Below are positions 1 to 8,299 of a stretch of DNA of 64,000 bases, piece after piece. How positions within the stretch are numbered: the first letter of the stretch is position 1; each line of letters opens with the position of its first letter. The stretch spans positions 1 to 64,000 of the forward strand of contig NZ_AMSI01000013.1 of assembly GCF_000300515.1 (NCBI RefSeq). Reading direction: 5' to 3'. Made by a program: the position numbers and the translations under genes. The notes beneath the pieces were generated by a model. That model was not told the DNA's origin. It worked only from the letters and a program-made list of their open reading frames with translations, and ran no database searches. This DNA is from Nitratireductor indicus C115. GTDB lineage: Bacteria; Pseudomonadota; Alphaproteobacteria; Rhizobiales; Rhizobiaceae.

Positions 1-98
1 CCGACCATCAAGTCGCAGGTCTTTGCGATCTCACGCCGCAGATTGCCGTGCTTGTCGAAGGCCCGTATCCAGAAATCCATATCATCCATGTTCTGCAT
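1..98 (-). CDS. Hypothetical protein, N-terminal fragment (cut by window edge)
   Basis: An open minus-strand frame runs off the left edge. Reading from the ATG at 98 it begins MQNMDDMDFWIRAFDKHG; a second in-frame ATG lies at 89. The composition (balanced charged, aromatic and aliphatic residues) looks like a real globular protein start, but only 32 residues are visible. I do not recognise the family and see no strong ribosome binding site, so the call is tentative. Confidence 0.35.
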   Translation of the reverse strand, partial: MQNMDDMDFWIRAFDKHGNLRREIAKTCDLMV

Positions 99-172
99 GT
101 GTTCTCATGCGGTGTCAGGAGTCAATACGCGCCCAGATCAAGCCTTGTGACATAGACCGATCCTCCCTGACT

Positions 173-207
173 GCCCCGCTGGCCCTATCGGCTGGCGGGG
201 CTTTTTT
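173..207 (+). terminator. Rho-independent terminator-like hairpin
   Basis: GCCCCGC at 173-179 pairs with GCGGGGC at 195-201, followed by a run of T on the plus strand (202-207). It points rightward, yet no plus-strand gene is evident just to the left, so it may end an unrecognised short RNA. The rest of 99-420 shows no convincing gene. Confidence 0.5.
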
Positions 208-420
208 GCGTTTGGGGATGGCGGATGAGTGCGGCGCTGCGCAGGAACGGGGGGACGATTCGTCGCCAGTCCATGTTGCATCTATGTCGCGTGGAACTGC
301 CGAGTGTGGCAGGAACTCCTTAGAAATCAAGGATAGTCAGTTGCAGCACAGCGCAACATGAAAAAGGCTCCCGTAGGAGCCCTGAATTTCAGAAGATATT
401 GATTTTATTCTGGAACTTTT

Positions 421-494
421 TGGAGGCCTCGCCCGGAATCGAACCGGGGTGCAAGGATTTGCAGTCCTCTGCGTAACCACTCCGCCACGAGGCC
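421..494 (-). tRNA. tRNA-Cys (GCA)
   Basis: Reading the minus strand gives a full cloverleaf: acceptor arm GGCCTCG paired with CGAGGCC, an anticodon loop with GCA inside CTGCAAA, the T-loop GGTTCGATTCC, and an encoded CCA end at 421-423. The length of 74 nt is normal. The anticodon GCA reads Cys codons. Confidence 0.96.
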
Positions 495-518
495 ATGCCG
501 AACCGGCATTGACGCAGT

Positions 519-547
519 TCAATAGGTTGCGGCCCATTTTGCGTCAA
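519..547 (-). promoter_or_regulatory. Sigma-70-type promoter for tRNA-Cys
   Basis: On the minus strand, TTGACG (547-542) and TATTGA (524-519) are separated by 17 bp and lie about 25 bp upstream of the tRNA 5' end. Spacing and both hexamers fit a housekeeping promoter of a stable RNA gene. Confidence 0.55.
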
Positions 548-578
548 GCGGCTTGGCGTGCAATTTACAAACTTTCCT

Positions 579-1766
579 CTATCCGTGCGATCCGGCCCGG
601 TACTGGCTGCGCCCGACGACAGTGCGGGCGATGACGCTGGCCACGGTCACGGCCGCGATAGCCTCCAGCGCCAGCGGCGACAATGGAACAAGCAGTACCA
701 GGGCCGCAAAAACCAGAAGCACATGTTGTCCAGCGCCCGAAAGCACGAACCTGTCGCGCACGAACCAGAGGCCGAACATATAAAGCGCAACGGGAATGGC
801 GACTGCATAATCGCCCACAATAAGCGGGACTTCGGCATGCTTGGTCATGATGTCCACGAGAGCGGCGAAACCGCCACCCATTGCCGCACCCGAGGCGAAA
901 ATCAGAAAATGGCCGTATCCCCAGGTCAGCGCCCGCCCCAGATTGCTGCTTTGCAGATGGTCCTCGCGGCCGAAATAGAGCCACCACAGGCAAAAGACCA
1001 TGATCAGCGCGGCAATTGCCAGGGGAACCAGCCCTTCGAGCGTGCCTTCGGCTGCTGCCTGGCGAATCGCGATGGAGCCCGCAAGAAGCGTTTCACCAAG
1101 GACGATAATGTTCAAAAGACCATAGCGTTCGATGATATGGTGGCGGTGCCAGGGCGTGGTGTTGTAGCGCTCCGCGATTGCCGGAACGGCCAGTTCGAGA
1201 ATCACGCCGAGCACGAACAGGCCGTAAAGCCATGCGCCTGAAAGCGGCTGGATCAGAATCAGCAATACCCAATAAATCTGGGCAATCAGGATCCCAAGCG
1301 CGTAAGCGAGTGCTGTTCTGCGGCGCAGGCTGTCATGTCGAGCGGCGCGCAGCCACAGAAGCACCATCGCCACGCGCATGATTACGTAGCCGACGATCAC
1401 CGTCGTCAGCACATGTTCGCTGAAGAGGAACGAGACGCCGGCCGCCATGGTCAGGGCGCCGCCCATCGTGACCATGGTCAGGAGCCTGAAGAGCGTATCG
1501 TCGTTATCATAGGCGGAGGCGAACCAGGTGAAATTCATCCATGCCCACCAGATGGCGAAGAAGGCCATGACAAAGGTGACGATGCCATCCGCCAGATGGT
1601 TCTCGGCAATGGCGTGATGCAGCCCCGCCGCGGCCGCGGCAATGGCGATCACGGACACCAGATCGAACAGGAGTTCGAGCGGCGTTGCGGCACGATGTGC
1701 CTCGCCAGGGTCGCGCGGTGGCATGGCGCGCAAGGGGCTGAACTGGGCATGCTGGGTTTCGCTCAT
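579..1766 (-). CDS. Low temperature requirement protein A (LtrA) family membrane protein
   Basis: A 395-residue multi-spanning membrane protein. Near its N-terminus it has TPLELLFDLVSVIAIAAAAA, typical of the LtrA family (first described from a Listeria locus needed for growth in the cold), then repeated hydrophobic helices and WWLYFGRED in the C-terminal half. The ATG at 1766 was chosen because conserved sequence begins just after it; the same frame is open upstream to 2111, but that stretch overlaps the divergent pirin gene and looks non-coding. The biochemical role of LtrA proteins is not settled. It is divergent from the pirin gene, with about 120 bp between them. Confidence 0.85.
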   Translation of the reverse strand: MSETQHAQFSPLRAMPPRDPGEAHRAATPLELLFDLVSVIAIAAAAAGLHHAIAENHLADGIVTFVMAFFAIWWAWMNFTWFASAYDNDDTLFRLLTMVTMGGALTMAAGVSFLFSEHVLTTVIVGYVIMRVAMVLLWLRAARHDSLRRRTALAYALGILIAQIYWVLLILIQPLSGAWLYGLFVLGVILELAVPAIAERYNTTPWHRHHIIERYGLLNIIVLGETLLAGSIAIRQAAAEGTLEGLVPLAIAALIMVFCLWWLYFGREDHLQSSNLGRALTWGYGHFLIFASGAAMGGGFAALVDIMTKHAEVPLIVGDYAVAIPVALYMFGLWFVRDRFVLSGAGQHVLLVFAALVLLVPLSPLALEAIAAVTVASVIARTVVGRSQYRAGSHG

Positions 1767-1886
1767 GGGGAACTCGGTAATTGGGGCCAGGCGGGAGAGA
1801 TGGTTTGCGGTTGTGGTCTCAGAGATTATTGTTGTGCGCAGCCGCTGCCAACCCTGTTCCGAAAGCCCGTCCAGAAAGGATGCGTC

Positions 1887-2822
1887 ATGAGCTGGAATCC
1901 CGCACTTGATCCAGGTTGTCCCGACGACGCCACAATCGATTCGATAGAAACGCTGATCATCCCGAGGGCGCGCGATATAGGTGGCTTCGAGGTGCGCCGA
2001 GCCCTGCCGGCTCCGAAGCGGCAGATGGTCGGGCCGTTCATCTTCTTCGATCAGGCGGGGCCTGCCGAGTTTTTGACGGGGCAGGGGATAGATGTGCGCC
2101 CGCATCCCCATATCGGGTTAGGAACCGTCACCTATCTTTACCGCGGCGATTTTCATCACCGCGACAGTCTGGGCACGGATCAGGTCATTCACCCCGGCGC
2201 GCTCAACTGGATGGTTGCCGGGCGCGGGGTCACCCATTCCGAACGGACCAGCGCCGAGGCCAGGCAGGGGCCGCACAGCCTGTTCGGCATCCAGACCTGG
2301 GTCGCCTTGCCCGAACGCGACGAGGGCATGGACCCCATGTTCCAGCATCATTCCAAGGAGAGCCTGCCGGTCATCGAGGCGGAAGGCGTCTCGCTGCGTC
2401 TGATCATGGGCAATGCCTATGGCGAGCGTTCTCCATGCATGACCTTTTCGGAAATGTTTTATGCGGATGTGATTCTGGAGCCGGGAGCCCGCTTTCCGTT
2501 GCCGGACGACCATGAGGACCGCGGCATCTATGTGACCGAAGGGGCTATAACCATCGCCGGGCAGGATTTCGAAGCCGGTCGGATGATGGTGTTCCGCCCC
2601 AAGGATGCGATCACCGTTGGTGCCGGACCTCAAGGTGCGCGTCTTATGCTTCTTGGTGGTGCAACCCTTGGAGGGCCCCGCTATATCTGGTGGAATTTCG
2701 TGGCATCGTCGAAAGAGCGCATCGAGGCCGCCAAGGAAGACTGGCGACGCGCGCGCTGGGGCACGGGGCTTTTCGATCTTCCGCCCGACGACCGGGATGA
2801 GTTCGTTCCGCTGCCCGGCTGA
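1887..2822 (+). CDS. Pirin family protein (bicupin, metal-binding)
   Basis: 311 residues. The N-terminal cupin holds the pirin metal ligands: the His pair in RPHPHIGLGTVTYLYRG, and the later His and Glu in GVTHSERT. PFIFFDQAGP is also pirin-like. Bacterial pirins include quercetin dioxygenases and redox-linked regulators; the sequence does not say which applies. The start is the ATG at 1887 behind AGAAAGGA (1873-1880); the frame is open far upstream but overlaps ltrA antisense. Confidence 0.9.
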   Translation: MSWNPALDPGCPDDATIDSIETLIIPRARDIGGFEVRRALPAPKRQMVGPFIFFDQAGPAEFLTGQGIDVRPHPHIGLGTVTYLYRGDFHHRDSLGTDQVIHPGALNWMVAGRGVTHSERTSAEARQGPHSLFGIQTWVALPERDEGMDPMFQHHSKESLPVIEAEGVSLRLIMGNAYGERSPCMTFSEMFYADVILEPGARFPLPDDHEDRGIYVTEGAITIAGQDFEAGRMMVFRPKDAITVGAGPQGARLMLLGGATLGGPRYIWWNFVASSKERIEAAKEDWRRARWGTGLFDLPPDDRDEFVPLPG

Positions 2823-2856
2823 TCGGCGCGGTCGGGCAATTCTTCAGGAGGACGGG

Positions 2857-3645
2857 TCAGCCCAGTTGCTCATAGGCACGTTTGGCCAACCCTTCCAGCT
2901 CGTTGCGCGCAAGCTCGCCGACAAGGGAACAGCTGATGGTTTCGTCCCGCCAGAACACTGCGGCGGTGCGGCCCTCTTCGACGAAACGAAAGGCGCTTTG
3001 ACCCGTTTCGGGGGTTGGTTTGACATAGAGCGTCACGCGGCGCCCGCTTCTGTCTTCATACATGAATTGCGCTGCCGGACCGCTGCCGTCCGGCAGGAGA
3101 CGGCCGCCTACGAGATCAAATCCCCTGTCGCGCAAGTCCGGAATGACGATGGCGCGATCGAGCCGTTTTGAAAGCCAGGCCGCAAGATGTTCTTCCTGGG
3201 AGGCTGCGACTTCAACCGGATGAACGATCTCGCTGACATAAAGATTGTGAGCGGCTACCGCATTGTCCACCAGCGCCTGGCGCATGGATGCCGCAGGCGA
3301 CATGAGCCCCCGCGCATACCAGCCGCCAGCCGAAGCAGCCACGGCAACGGCAAGGCAGGCCGCTGCAAGGTTGCTCCATCCCGTCAAGCCCCATCTTGTC
3401 AATTCACGGCGCCGGCTGCGGGCAATGCGATGTGCGGAAAGTGCTGCCGGGACTGGCTCGGCTTCCACATGGCCATAGAGCGCATGCAGGGCCTCCCGGT
3501 CCCGCCTGAAGGCGGCGACCAGAGCGGCGTCGTCAGGATTTGCGGCAAGATGCCGTTCCATCTCGGCCATCATCTCCTGCGTGAGCTCGCCGTCGACATA
3601 GGCATGGAGTATGTCGCGGGAGATGGTTTTCCCGGTGCTGCTCAT
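2857..3645 (-). CDS. Anti-sigma factor, membrane-anchored
   Basis: 262 residues. The N-terminus (SRDILHAYVDGELTQEMMAE then MERHLAANPD) is the anti-sigma fold seen in ChrR/RsiW-like regulators, although the zinc-binding His-x3-Cys-x2-Cys motif is not complete. A single membrane segment lies near residues 93-110 (AAACLAVAVAASAGGWYA), with a C-terminal extracytoplasmic domain of about 140 residues. It overlaps the upstream ECF sigma gene by 4 nt (ATGA), so the pair is translationally coupled. By family logic it should hold the sigma factor inactive until an envelope signal arrives. The signal is not known. Confidence 0.85.
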   Translation of the reverse strand: MSSTGKTISRDILHAYVDGELTQEMMAEMERHLAANPDDAALVAAFRRDREALHALYGHVEAEPVPAALSAHRIARSRRRELTRWGLTGWSNLAAACLAVAVAASAGGWYARGLMSPAASMRQALVDNAVAAHNLYVSEIVHPVEVAASQEEHLAAWLSKRLDRAIVIPDLRDRGFDLVGGRLLPDGSGPAAQFMYEDRSGRRVTLYVKPTPETGQSAFRFVEEGRTAAVFWRDETISCSLVGELARNELEGLAKRAYEQLG

Positions 3646-4148
3646 TTGATGCTCCTGAGATGCGGCTGTCCGTTTTCGGTCAGGCTGCGCAGATTTTCGC
3701 GTGCACGCCCCACGCGAGACATGAGTGTGCCCACGGGAATGTCCAGCACGCCGGCGGCTTCCGCATAGCTCATTCCTTCCAGAGCGACGAGCAGAAGCGC
3801 TTCGCGTTGCTCTATGCTCAGTTTCTGCATGGCCCGCGCCGTATCGGCCAGTGCAAGCCTGTCGGTCTGTGCAGCGGGCGAGGGTGGCTCCAGCGGCAGC
3901 GCATCAATGGGAAAGGCCGCGGGTGTGCGGCGGTCGCGCCGAATCTCGTTGCGGTGGAGATTGAGCAGGATCCGAAAAAGCCAGGCCCTTAGCGGCCCGG
4001 TGGGGCGCCAAAGGCTGCTTTTGCGGATCGCCCGCTCCAGGCAATCCTGGACGAGATCGTCGGCCCGGTCCCGGTCATGCGTGAGGGCGCGTGCATAACG
4101 CCTGAGCGCGGGGACGCAGGCTTCCATCTCGTCCAGAAAAAACGACAT
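3642..4148 (-). CDS. ECF-family RNA polymerase sigma factor
   Basis: 168 residues. Region 2 includes RADDLVQDCLERAIRK and RAWLFRILLNLHRNEIRR. Region 4 is the helix-turn-helix EQREALLLVALEGMSYAEAA with IPVGTLMSRVGRARENLR. The start at 4148 has GAGGAAGG about nine bases upstream. It sits between the secreted YxxD-repeat protein gene and its anti-sigma partner in one minus-strand operon, so that protein is probably both co-transcribed and a regulon member. Confidence 0.93.
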   Translation of the reverse strand: MSFFLDEMEACVPALRRYARALTHDRDRADDLVQDCLERAIRKSSLWRPTGPLRAWLFRILLNLHRNEIRRDRRTPAAFPIDALPLEPPSPAAQTDRLALADTARAMQKLSIEQREALLLVALEGMSYAEAAGVLDIPVGTLMSRVGRARENLRSLTENGQPHLRSIK

Positions 4149-4164
4149 CGGCGCGGGGCCTTCC

Positions 4165-4560
4165 TCAATCGGCTTTTGCAGTATGCCAGACGCCGTTGAC
4201 CCCGTCTCCGCTCATGTCTCCAGGCTTCATGTCGTTCTTCCAGAGATAGAGCGGCATGCCTTTATGCGCCCATTGTTTGGCGCCGTCCTTGCGCTCCACG
4301 AGCGAGAAGTCGCCATCCGCCATGGCATTGGCTCCGGCCATCAAAGGAGGCCAGTTGGCCGCGCATTGTTCATAGCAGTTCGACATGCCGGCGCTGTCCT
4401 TGTCGAAGATGTAGAGCGTCATGCCCTTGGCATCGGTCAGCACCTCGCTGCCCGAGCTTTCCATGGTCTTGATTGCGCCGCCTGCGTAATCCTCGGCAAG
4501 CGCCGCCCCGGCACTGAGGGCGAGGGCCGCAGCCGCGGCAAGAATTGTCCGTGTCGACAT
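4165..4560 (-). CDS. Secreted protein with YxxD-type repeats (Lipoprotein_15 / COG4315 family)
   Basis: 131 residues with a Sec signal peptide (MSTRTILAAAAALALSAGAA, cleavage after ALA). The mature part has two copies of the family motif Yx(F/W)xxD: TLYIFDKD and LYLWKND, the first followed by NCYEQCAANWPPL with two cysteines. The family is of unknown function and recurs beside ECF sigma/anti-sigma pairs. It is the first gene of the operon, 16 bp before the sigma gene. It lacks a lipobox, so it is probably periplasmic rather than lipidated. Confidence 0.88.
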   Translation of the reverse strand: MSTRTILAAAAALALSAGAALAEDYAGGAIKTMESSGSEVLTDAKGMTLYIFDKDSAGMSNCYEQCAANWPPLMAGANAMADGDFSLVERKDGAKQWAHKGMPLYLWKNDMKPGDMSGDGVNGVWHTAKAD

Positions 4561-4610
4561 GGAATGTCCTTTCTGGCGATTCCGACCGGTAAGCTCCGGC
4601 CTGCAATGAA

Positions 4611-4640
4611 AACAACACCGCCTGAATGGATTTATTCCCC
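4611..4640 (-). promoter_or_regulatory. Candidate ECF-type promoter of the sigma operon
   Basis: On the minus strand GGGGAATAAA (4640-4631) resembles the GGAA-type -35 element of ECF sigma factors. A GTTGTT stretch follows about 14 bp later (4616-4611), roughly 50-70 bp upstream of the first gene. The pattern suggests autoregulation; no experiment or multi-promoter comparison backs it. Confidence 0.3.
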
Positions 4641-4925
4641 ACCCGTGATCCCTTTTTTCAAACGAGCGCGGCGGGGCAAAATATTGTGGATAGCTTTAGT
4701 AGGAAGAGGAGGAGATGAACCCGCCGTCTCCGTTATAGTGCAAGACTTTCAGCGTTTGAGGGCAGGGGTTTTCAGGTGAGCGGGTGAGTGAAGCTGTCGC
4801 GCTGCGGCGGCAGAGATTGACAGGTTCCGCCCCAATCGTTAGCAAACCCTTGAATTCGCTGTTTACGCGCTGTCGCGGGCGATCGGCCCCGCAGGCTGCG
4901 GCGGGCATCCATCGGGAAAAGACCT

Positions 4926-5600
4926 ATGAACACCGATTTTTCCGTCCAGCGGGCCAACATGGTGGAAGGCCAGTTGCGGACCACGGACGTGACGAACACT
5001 CCGCTGCTTCAGGCCATGGGGGAAATTCCCCGCGAGGCTTTCGTTCCAAGCCGCAAGAAGGCGCTCGCCTACATCGATGAAGACCTCGAGATTTCCTCAG
5101 CGACAGGGGACGCGCCCGCCCGCTATCTCATGGAGCCGTCGCCTTTCGGCAAGCTGATTCAGCTCGCCGAAGTGCAGCCGAGCGATGTGGTGCTCGATAT
5201 CGGAACCGGCAGCGGCTATTCCGCGGCCGTTCTGTCTCGCCTGGCGAGCTTCGTCGTCGCGCTCGAATGCGACGAGAACCTCGCCCAGTCCGCAACCGAG
5301 ACATTGAGCACGTTGGGTGCCGTCAATGTTGCGGTGGTCGGCGGTAAGCTCGCCGAGGGCTACAAGGACGATGCGCCATACGATGTCATTTTCATTGGCG
5401 GCGCTGTCGATGAGGTCCCGGCCGTGCTCTTTGACCAGCTTCGCGAGGGCGGACGCCTTGTTGCCGTCATCGGCGAGGGCAATGCCGCGCGTGCGCATGT
5501 GTTCGTAAAGGACGAGGGCATCGTGTCCGGTCGTCCTGTATTCAATGTTGCCGTGAAGCCGCTCCCCGGGTTCCGCAAGGAAGCTGAATTCGTCTTTTGA
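4926..5600 (+). CDS. pcm: Protein-L-isoaspartate O-methyltransferase-like protein (PIMT paralogue 1)
   Basis: 224 residues. A class I SAM-binding motif is clear: VVLDIGTGSGYSAAVLSRL, with the acidic post-motif ALECDENLA. The N-terminal RANMVEGQLRTTDVT is typical of the alphaproteobacterial PIMT-like protein found upstream of tolC. The usual PIMT SQP substrate motif is missing; the equivalent segment reads ARYLMEPSPFGKLIQLAE, so true isoaspartate repair is uncertain. A second PIMT-type gene lies at 33918-34571. tolC follows after a 200-bp gap. Confidence 0.85.
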   Translation: MNTDFSVQRANMVEGQLRTTDVTNTPLLQAMGEIPREAFVPSRKKALAYIDEDLEISSATGDAPARYLMEPSPFGKLIQLAEVQPSDVVLDIGTGSGYSAAVLSRLASFVVALECDENLAQSATETLSTLGAVNVAVVGGKLAEGYKDDAPYDVIFIGGAVDEVPAVLFDQLREGGRLVAVIGEGNAARAHVFVKDEGIVSGRPVFNVAVKPLPGFRKEAEFVF

Positions 5601-5633
5601 TGGGTCACTTGTTGCCGTCGTGCAACGGAATTG

Positions 5634-5647
5634 ATCAAAGCTTTGAT
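5634..5647. promoter_or_regulatory. Perfect 14-bp palindrome upstream of tolC
   Basis: ATCAAAGCTTTGAT is exactly self-complementary and lies 34 bp after the PIMT stop and about 150 bp before tolC. It could be a repressor operator for tolC. A small hairpin GTTGC/GCAAC (5611-5626) precedes it. No binding protein is known from sequence alone. Confidence 0.3.
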
Positions 5648-5800
5648 GTAACGTCCCCGTCGGGTTGAGCCCGCTGGGCCGGGAGAAAGGCAGGGGGATG
5701 CGTTTCTCGAGGGGCACCAATCCGGTGTTTTGCCGGGTCAATCAATAGGGCGGGGTGTCTTTGGGCACGACCGCGAGAAACAGTCCGAGGTTGCCAGATC

Positions 5801-7165
5801 GTGTCTTTTTATCGCCGCTTGCTTGTTCCTCTAATCGCCACGAGTGCGCTTATCGCATCTCCCGCCGTGGCTTCTGCCGAATCGATTCTCGGCGCCTTGG
5901 CCAAGGCCTATCAGAACAATTCGACGTTAAATGCGGAACGCGCCGGTGTGCGCGTTACCGATGAGAGTGTCGCCATTGCCAAGTCGGGCATGCGCCCGCG
6001 CGTCGAAGCGACAGCCAGTGCCGGCTACACCAACAATGACGGCCTTGATATCCGCACCGGCCAGTTCGGCATCTCGCTGACTCAGCCGATTTTCGACGGT
6101 TTCCAGACACGCAACAATGTTCAGGCGGCCGAATCCGGCGTGCGCGCGGCCAATGAGGCTTTGCGCAACCAGGAGCTCGATATCCTGTTCAATGCGGCAA
6201 GCGCTTATATGGATGTGATCCGCGACAGGCAGATCGCTGCCTTGCGTGCGCAGAACCTTCAGTTCCTGGAAGAGCAGGTGCGTTCGTCGCGCTCCCGCTT
6301 CGAGGTCGGTGAGGGGACCCGCACGGATGTCGCCCAGGCGGAAGCGAACCGTCAGGCGGCTCTGGCACAGCTCAGCGCGGCGCGCGCCAGCGTGTCGTCT
6401 CAGGCCGCGATCTACCAGCAGATTATCGGCGACAAGCCGGGCGAGCTGAAAATGGCGAACCCGCTGGTGAAGTTCCTGCCGAAGAGCATGGAATCGGCCA
6501 TTTCCGTCGGACTTTCCGAACATCCCGTCATTATCGCGCGCCAACACCAGATCGATGCGGCGTCCTTCAAGGTGAAGTCGTCCGAAGGCGCCTTCCTTCC
6601 GCAGGTGACGGGATCGGCGGGGCTGTCGCACAATTACACCAATTCCACGCCCGGCCTTTCCTCCGATGGGTCCAGCGACCAGGCGACGGTCGGCCTGAAG
6701 CTGACCGTGCCGATCTATCAGGGCGGTCTTGCTTCCGCGACGGTGCGCCAGAACAAGGAATCGCTCGGTCAGGCCCGCATCTATCTCGATGTGGCCCGTG
6801 ATCAGGTGCGTGCCGCAGTTGTCTCCGCATGGACGCAATATCAGGCTGCACGCGAATCGCTGGTCGCCAATCGCGAAGTGGTTCAGGCAGCCCAGCTTGC
6901 CCTGAATGGCGTCATCGAGGAACGCAATGTCGGCCAGCGCACGACGCTGGACGTTCTTAACGCGCAGGCTGATGTGATCACCGCCAAGATCAATGTGGTC
7001 AGCGCGGAGCGCGACATCGTGGTCGCAAGTTATGCGATTCTGTCGGCCATGGGCCGGCTTTCCGCGACGCGCCTTGGCCTGCAGGTTGCCGAATACAAGC
7101 CGCAGGAACATTACAAGGCCGTCAAGGATAAGTGGTACGGTCTGCGCACGCCGGACGGCCGCTGA
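5801..7165 (+). CDS. tolC: TolC family outer membrane efflux/secretion channel
   Basis: 454 residues, starting at a GTG. A Sec signal peptide (cleavage near VASAES) is followed by two OEP repeats rich in amphipathic coiled-coil helices. The motifs GQFGISLTQPIFDGFQTRNN and LKLTVPIYQGGLASATVRQN are the family's hallmark turn segments. VGEGTRTDVAQAEA and VGQRTTLDVLNAQADV mark the helix ends of each repeat. TolC trimers span the outer membrane and serve RND pumps and type I secretion; the Brucella homologue is called BepC. No pump genes are adjacent, so it likely serves several partners. Confidence 0.95.
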   Translation: MSFYRRLLVPLIATSALIASPAVASAESILGALAKAYQNNSTLNAERAGVRVTDESVAIAKSGMRPRVEATASAGYTNNDGLDIRTGQFGISLTQPIFDGFQTRNNVQAAESGVRAANEALRNQELDILFNAASAYMDVIRDRQIAALRAQNLQFLEEQVRSSRSRFEVGEGTRTDVAQAEANRQAALAQLSAARASVSSQAAIYQQIIGDKPGELKMANPLVKFLPKSMESAISVGLSEHPVIIARQHQIDAASFKVKSSEGAFLPQVTGSAGLSHNYTNSTPGLSSDGSSDQATVGLKLTVPIYQGGLASATVRQNKESLGQARIYLDVARDQVRAAVVSAWTQYQAARESLVANREVVQAAQLALNGVIEERNVGQRTTLDVLNAQADVITAKINVVSAERDIVVASYAILSAMGRLSATRLGLQVAEYKPQEHYKAVKDKWYGLRTPDGR

Positions 7166-7210
7166 TTTCATTGTTTCGGATCGCCTCCGCGATCCTGCTG
7201 CAGAATATGG

Positions 7211-7240
7211 ATGCCGGGTGTCTGAAAAGACATCCGGCAT
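7211..7240 (+). terminator. Hairpin downstream of tolC, probable terminator
   Basis: ATGCCGGGTGTCT (7211-7223) pairs with AGACATCCGGCAT (7228-7240) with one G-T pair and a GAAA tetraloop. The T tract after it is weak (TTCTTGTGTG), so efficiency is uncertain. Confidence 0.55.
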
Positions 7241-7284
7241 TCTTGTGTGCGCCGCATTCTTGTGTGCCCCGCATTTTTGTGTGC
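7237..7284. repeat. 17-bp tandem repeat, about 2.8 copies
   Basis: GCATTCTTGTGTGCGCC begins at 7237, recurs with one change at 7254, and a partial third copy with one further change (GCATTTTTGTGTGC) begins at 7271. It directly abuts the tolC terminator. It has no coding potential in either orientation and is likely a slippage-prone spacer. Confidence 0.8.
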
Positions 7285-7436
7285 AACGTGAGGCTGTTGC
7301 CTTCGGGGGATTCTCTCGCGCTCACCGGTCGGTTACGCTTGGACAGTGATTCGATTGCGCGTTCTGGTGGGTGCGATGCTTGCATTCCAACCTGCCCGGA
7401 CGAGCGGAGACTGGGCAAAGGCGGCAGATTTTGACG

Positions 7437-8195
7437 ATGTCACAAGGTTTTGGGGCTCAGAAAGTTGGTGCGTCGACGGACGGCGTGACGGGAACACAGC
7501 GCGAGCCTTCGATGGAAGAGATTCTCGCTTCTATCCGCCGTATCATTGAAGACAATGATACACCGGCAGCCCGCGCTGCAGCCCCGCAGCGCTCTCCGGA
7601 AACTGTGACGCCCGCCGCCCTGCAGCCGTCCAACAGCAGCGATGCGCCGGCGACTCAGCCTGCGCGCACGCGGGAACCCGATGAACCTGTCCGGCAACAG
7701 CCTGCCGCCGCCGAAGTGCGCAAGCCCTCATGGGAGCTGCCTCGGCTGGAGGATGAGAAGCCGCTTGGCCTGCGTGGAGAGCTGGGTGCCGCGGGAGCCG
7801 CTCCGGCACAGAAGCCTGTAGCCGCTCCCGCGCCGAAAGCCTCGCCCGCTCCTTCCTTCGCGACCAAGCCTACCCCCGTCGAGGCAGAGTTTCGTTCGCA
7901 ACCTGCACCCAAGCCTGCAGAAACTGCGCCCGCTCTTCGTGAAGCTCCGGCCCATGGCGAGGGCGATGAGAGCAAGGTCGTCGGGGGTATCCTCTCGGCC
8001 TATACGGGGCGCAAGGTCGCTGCCGCCTTCGGCGAGTTGAATGAGGCCTTCGAGGCGAGCCGTCGCCGCAGTTTCGATCAGGTTGCCGAAGAAATGCTGC
8101 GCCCCATGCTGCAGGATTGGCTCGACAACAACCTGCCGACGCTTGTGGAACGGCTGGTGCGCGAGGAGATCGAGCGGATCGCACGCGGCGCATAA
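7437..8195 (+). CDS. popZ: Cell pole-organizing protein PopZ (DUF2497 family)
   Basis: 252 residues with classic PopZ layout. The N-terminal interaction helix is PSMEEILASIRRIIEDN, then a long Pro/Ala-rich disordered linker (about residues 35-175), then the C-terminal oligomerisation helices ending EEMLRPMLQDWLDNNLPTLV and ERLVREEIERIAR. PopZ forms a polar hub that anchors the chromosome origin through ParB and recruits cell-cycle regulators. The ATG at 7437 was chosen over an open upstream frame because the conserved N-terminal region begins just after it. It is followed by valS, as in other Rhizobiales. Confidence 0.92.
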   Translation: MSQGFGAQKVGASTDGVTGTQREPSMEEILASIRRIIEDNDTPAARAAAPQRSPETVTPAALQPSNSSDAPATQPARTREPDEPVRQQPAAAEVRKPSWELPRLEDEKPLGLRGELGAAGAAPAQKPVAAPAPKASPAPSFATKPTPVEAEFRSQPAPKPAETAPALREAPAHGEGDESKVVGGILSAYTGRKVAAAFGELNEAFEASRRRSFDQVAEEMLRPMLQDWLDNNLPTLVERLVREEIERIARGA

Positions 8196-8211
8196 GCCGC
8201 GCCGCTTGCGG

Positions 8212-8240
8212 TTGACTCTACCCGACCCTTCCGCTTTACA
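8212..8240 (+). promoter_or_regulatory. Sigma-70-type promoter for valS
   Basis: TTGACT (8212-8217) and TTTACA (8235-8240) with a 17-bp spacer lie 60 bp upstream of the valS ATG, in the gap after popZ. No leader-peptide or T-box structure was seen. Confidence 0.45.
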
Positions 8241-8299
8241 CCGGGCTCTGATCGGACCAATCTTCTTTGGTCTGTAGCCTTGCGAGCGCGGAAATCCTC

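Noticed and set aside
1335-1886. N-terminal extension of the pirin frame (to 1335)
   Set aside because: It lies antisense to ltrA, is His/Gly-rich and not pirin-like; the ATG at 1887 has a ribosome binding site and matches the family start.
5097-7240. Long minus-strand frames opposite pcm and tolC (up to 437 codons)
   Set aside because: They are antisense shadows in GC-rich coding DNA, with His/Arg-rich composition and no domains.
8196-8299. T-box or amino-acid leader before valS
   Set aside because: The gap is only 104 bp, with a promoter-like pair and no leader peptide, specifier stem or terminator.
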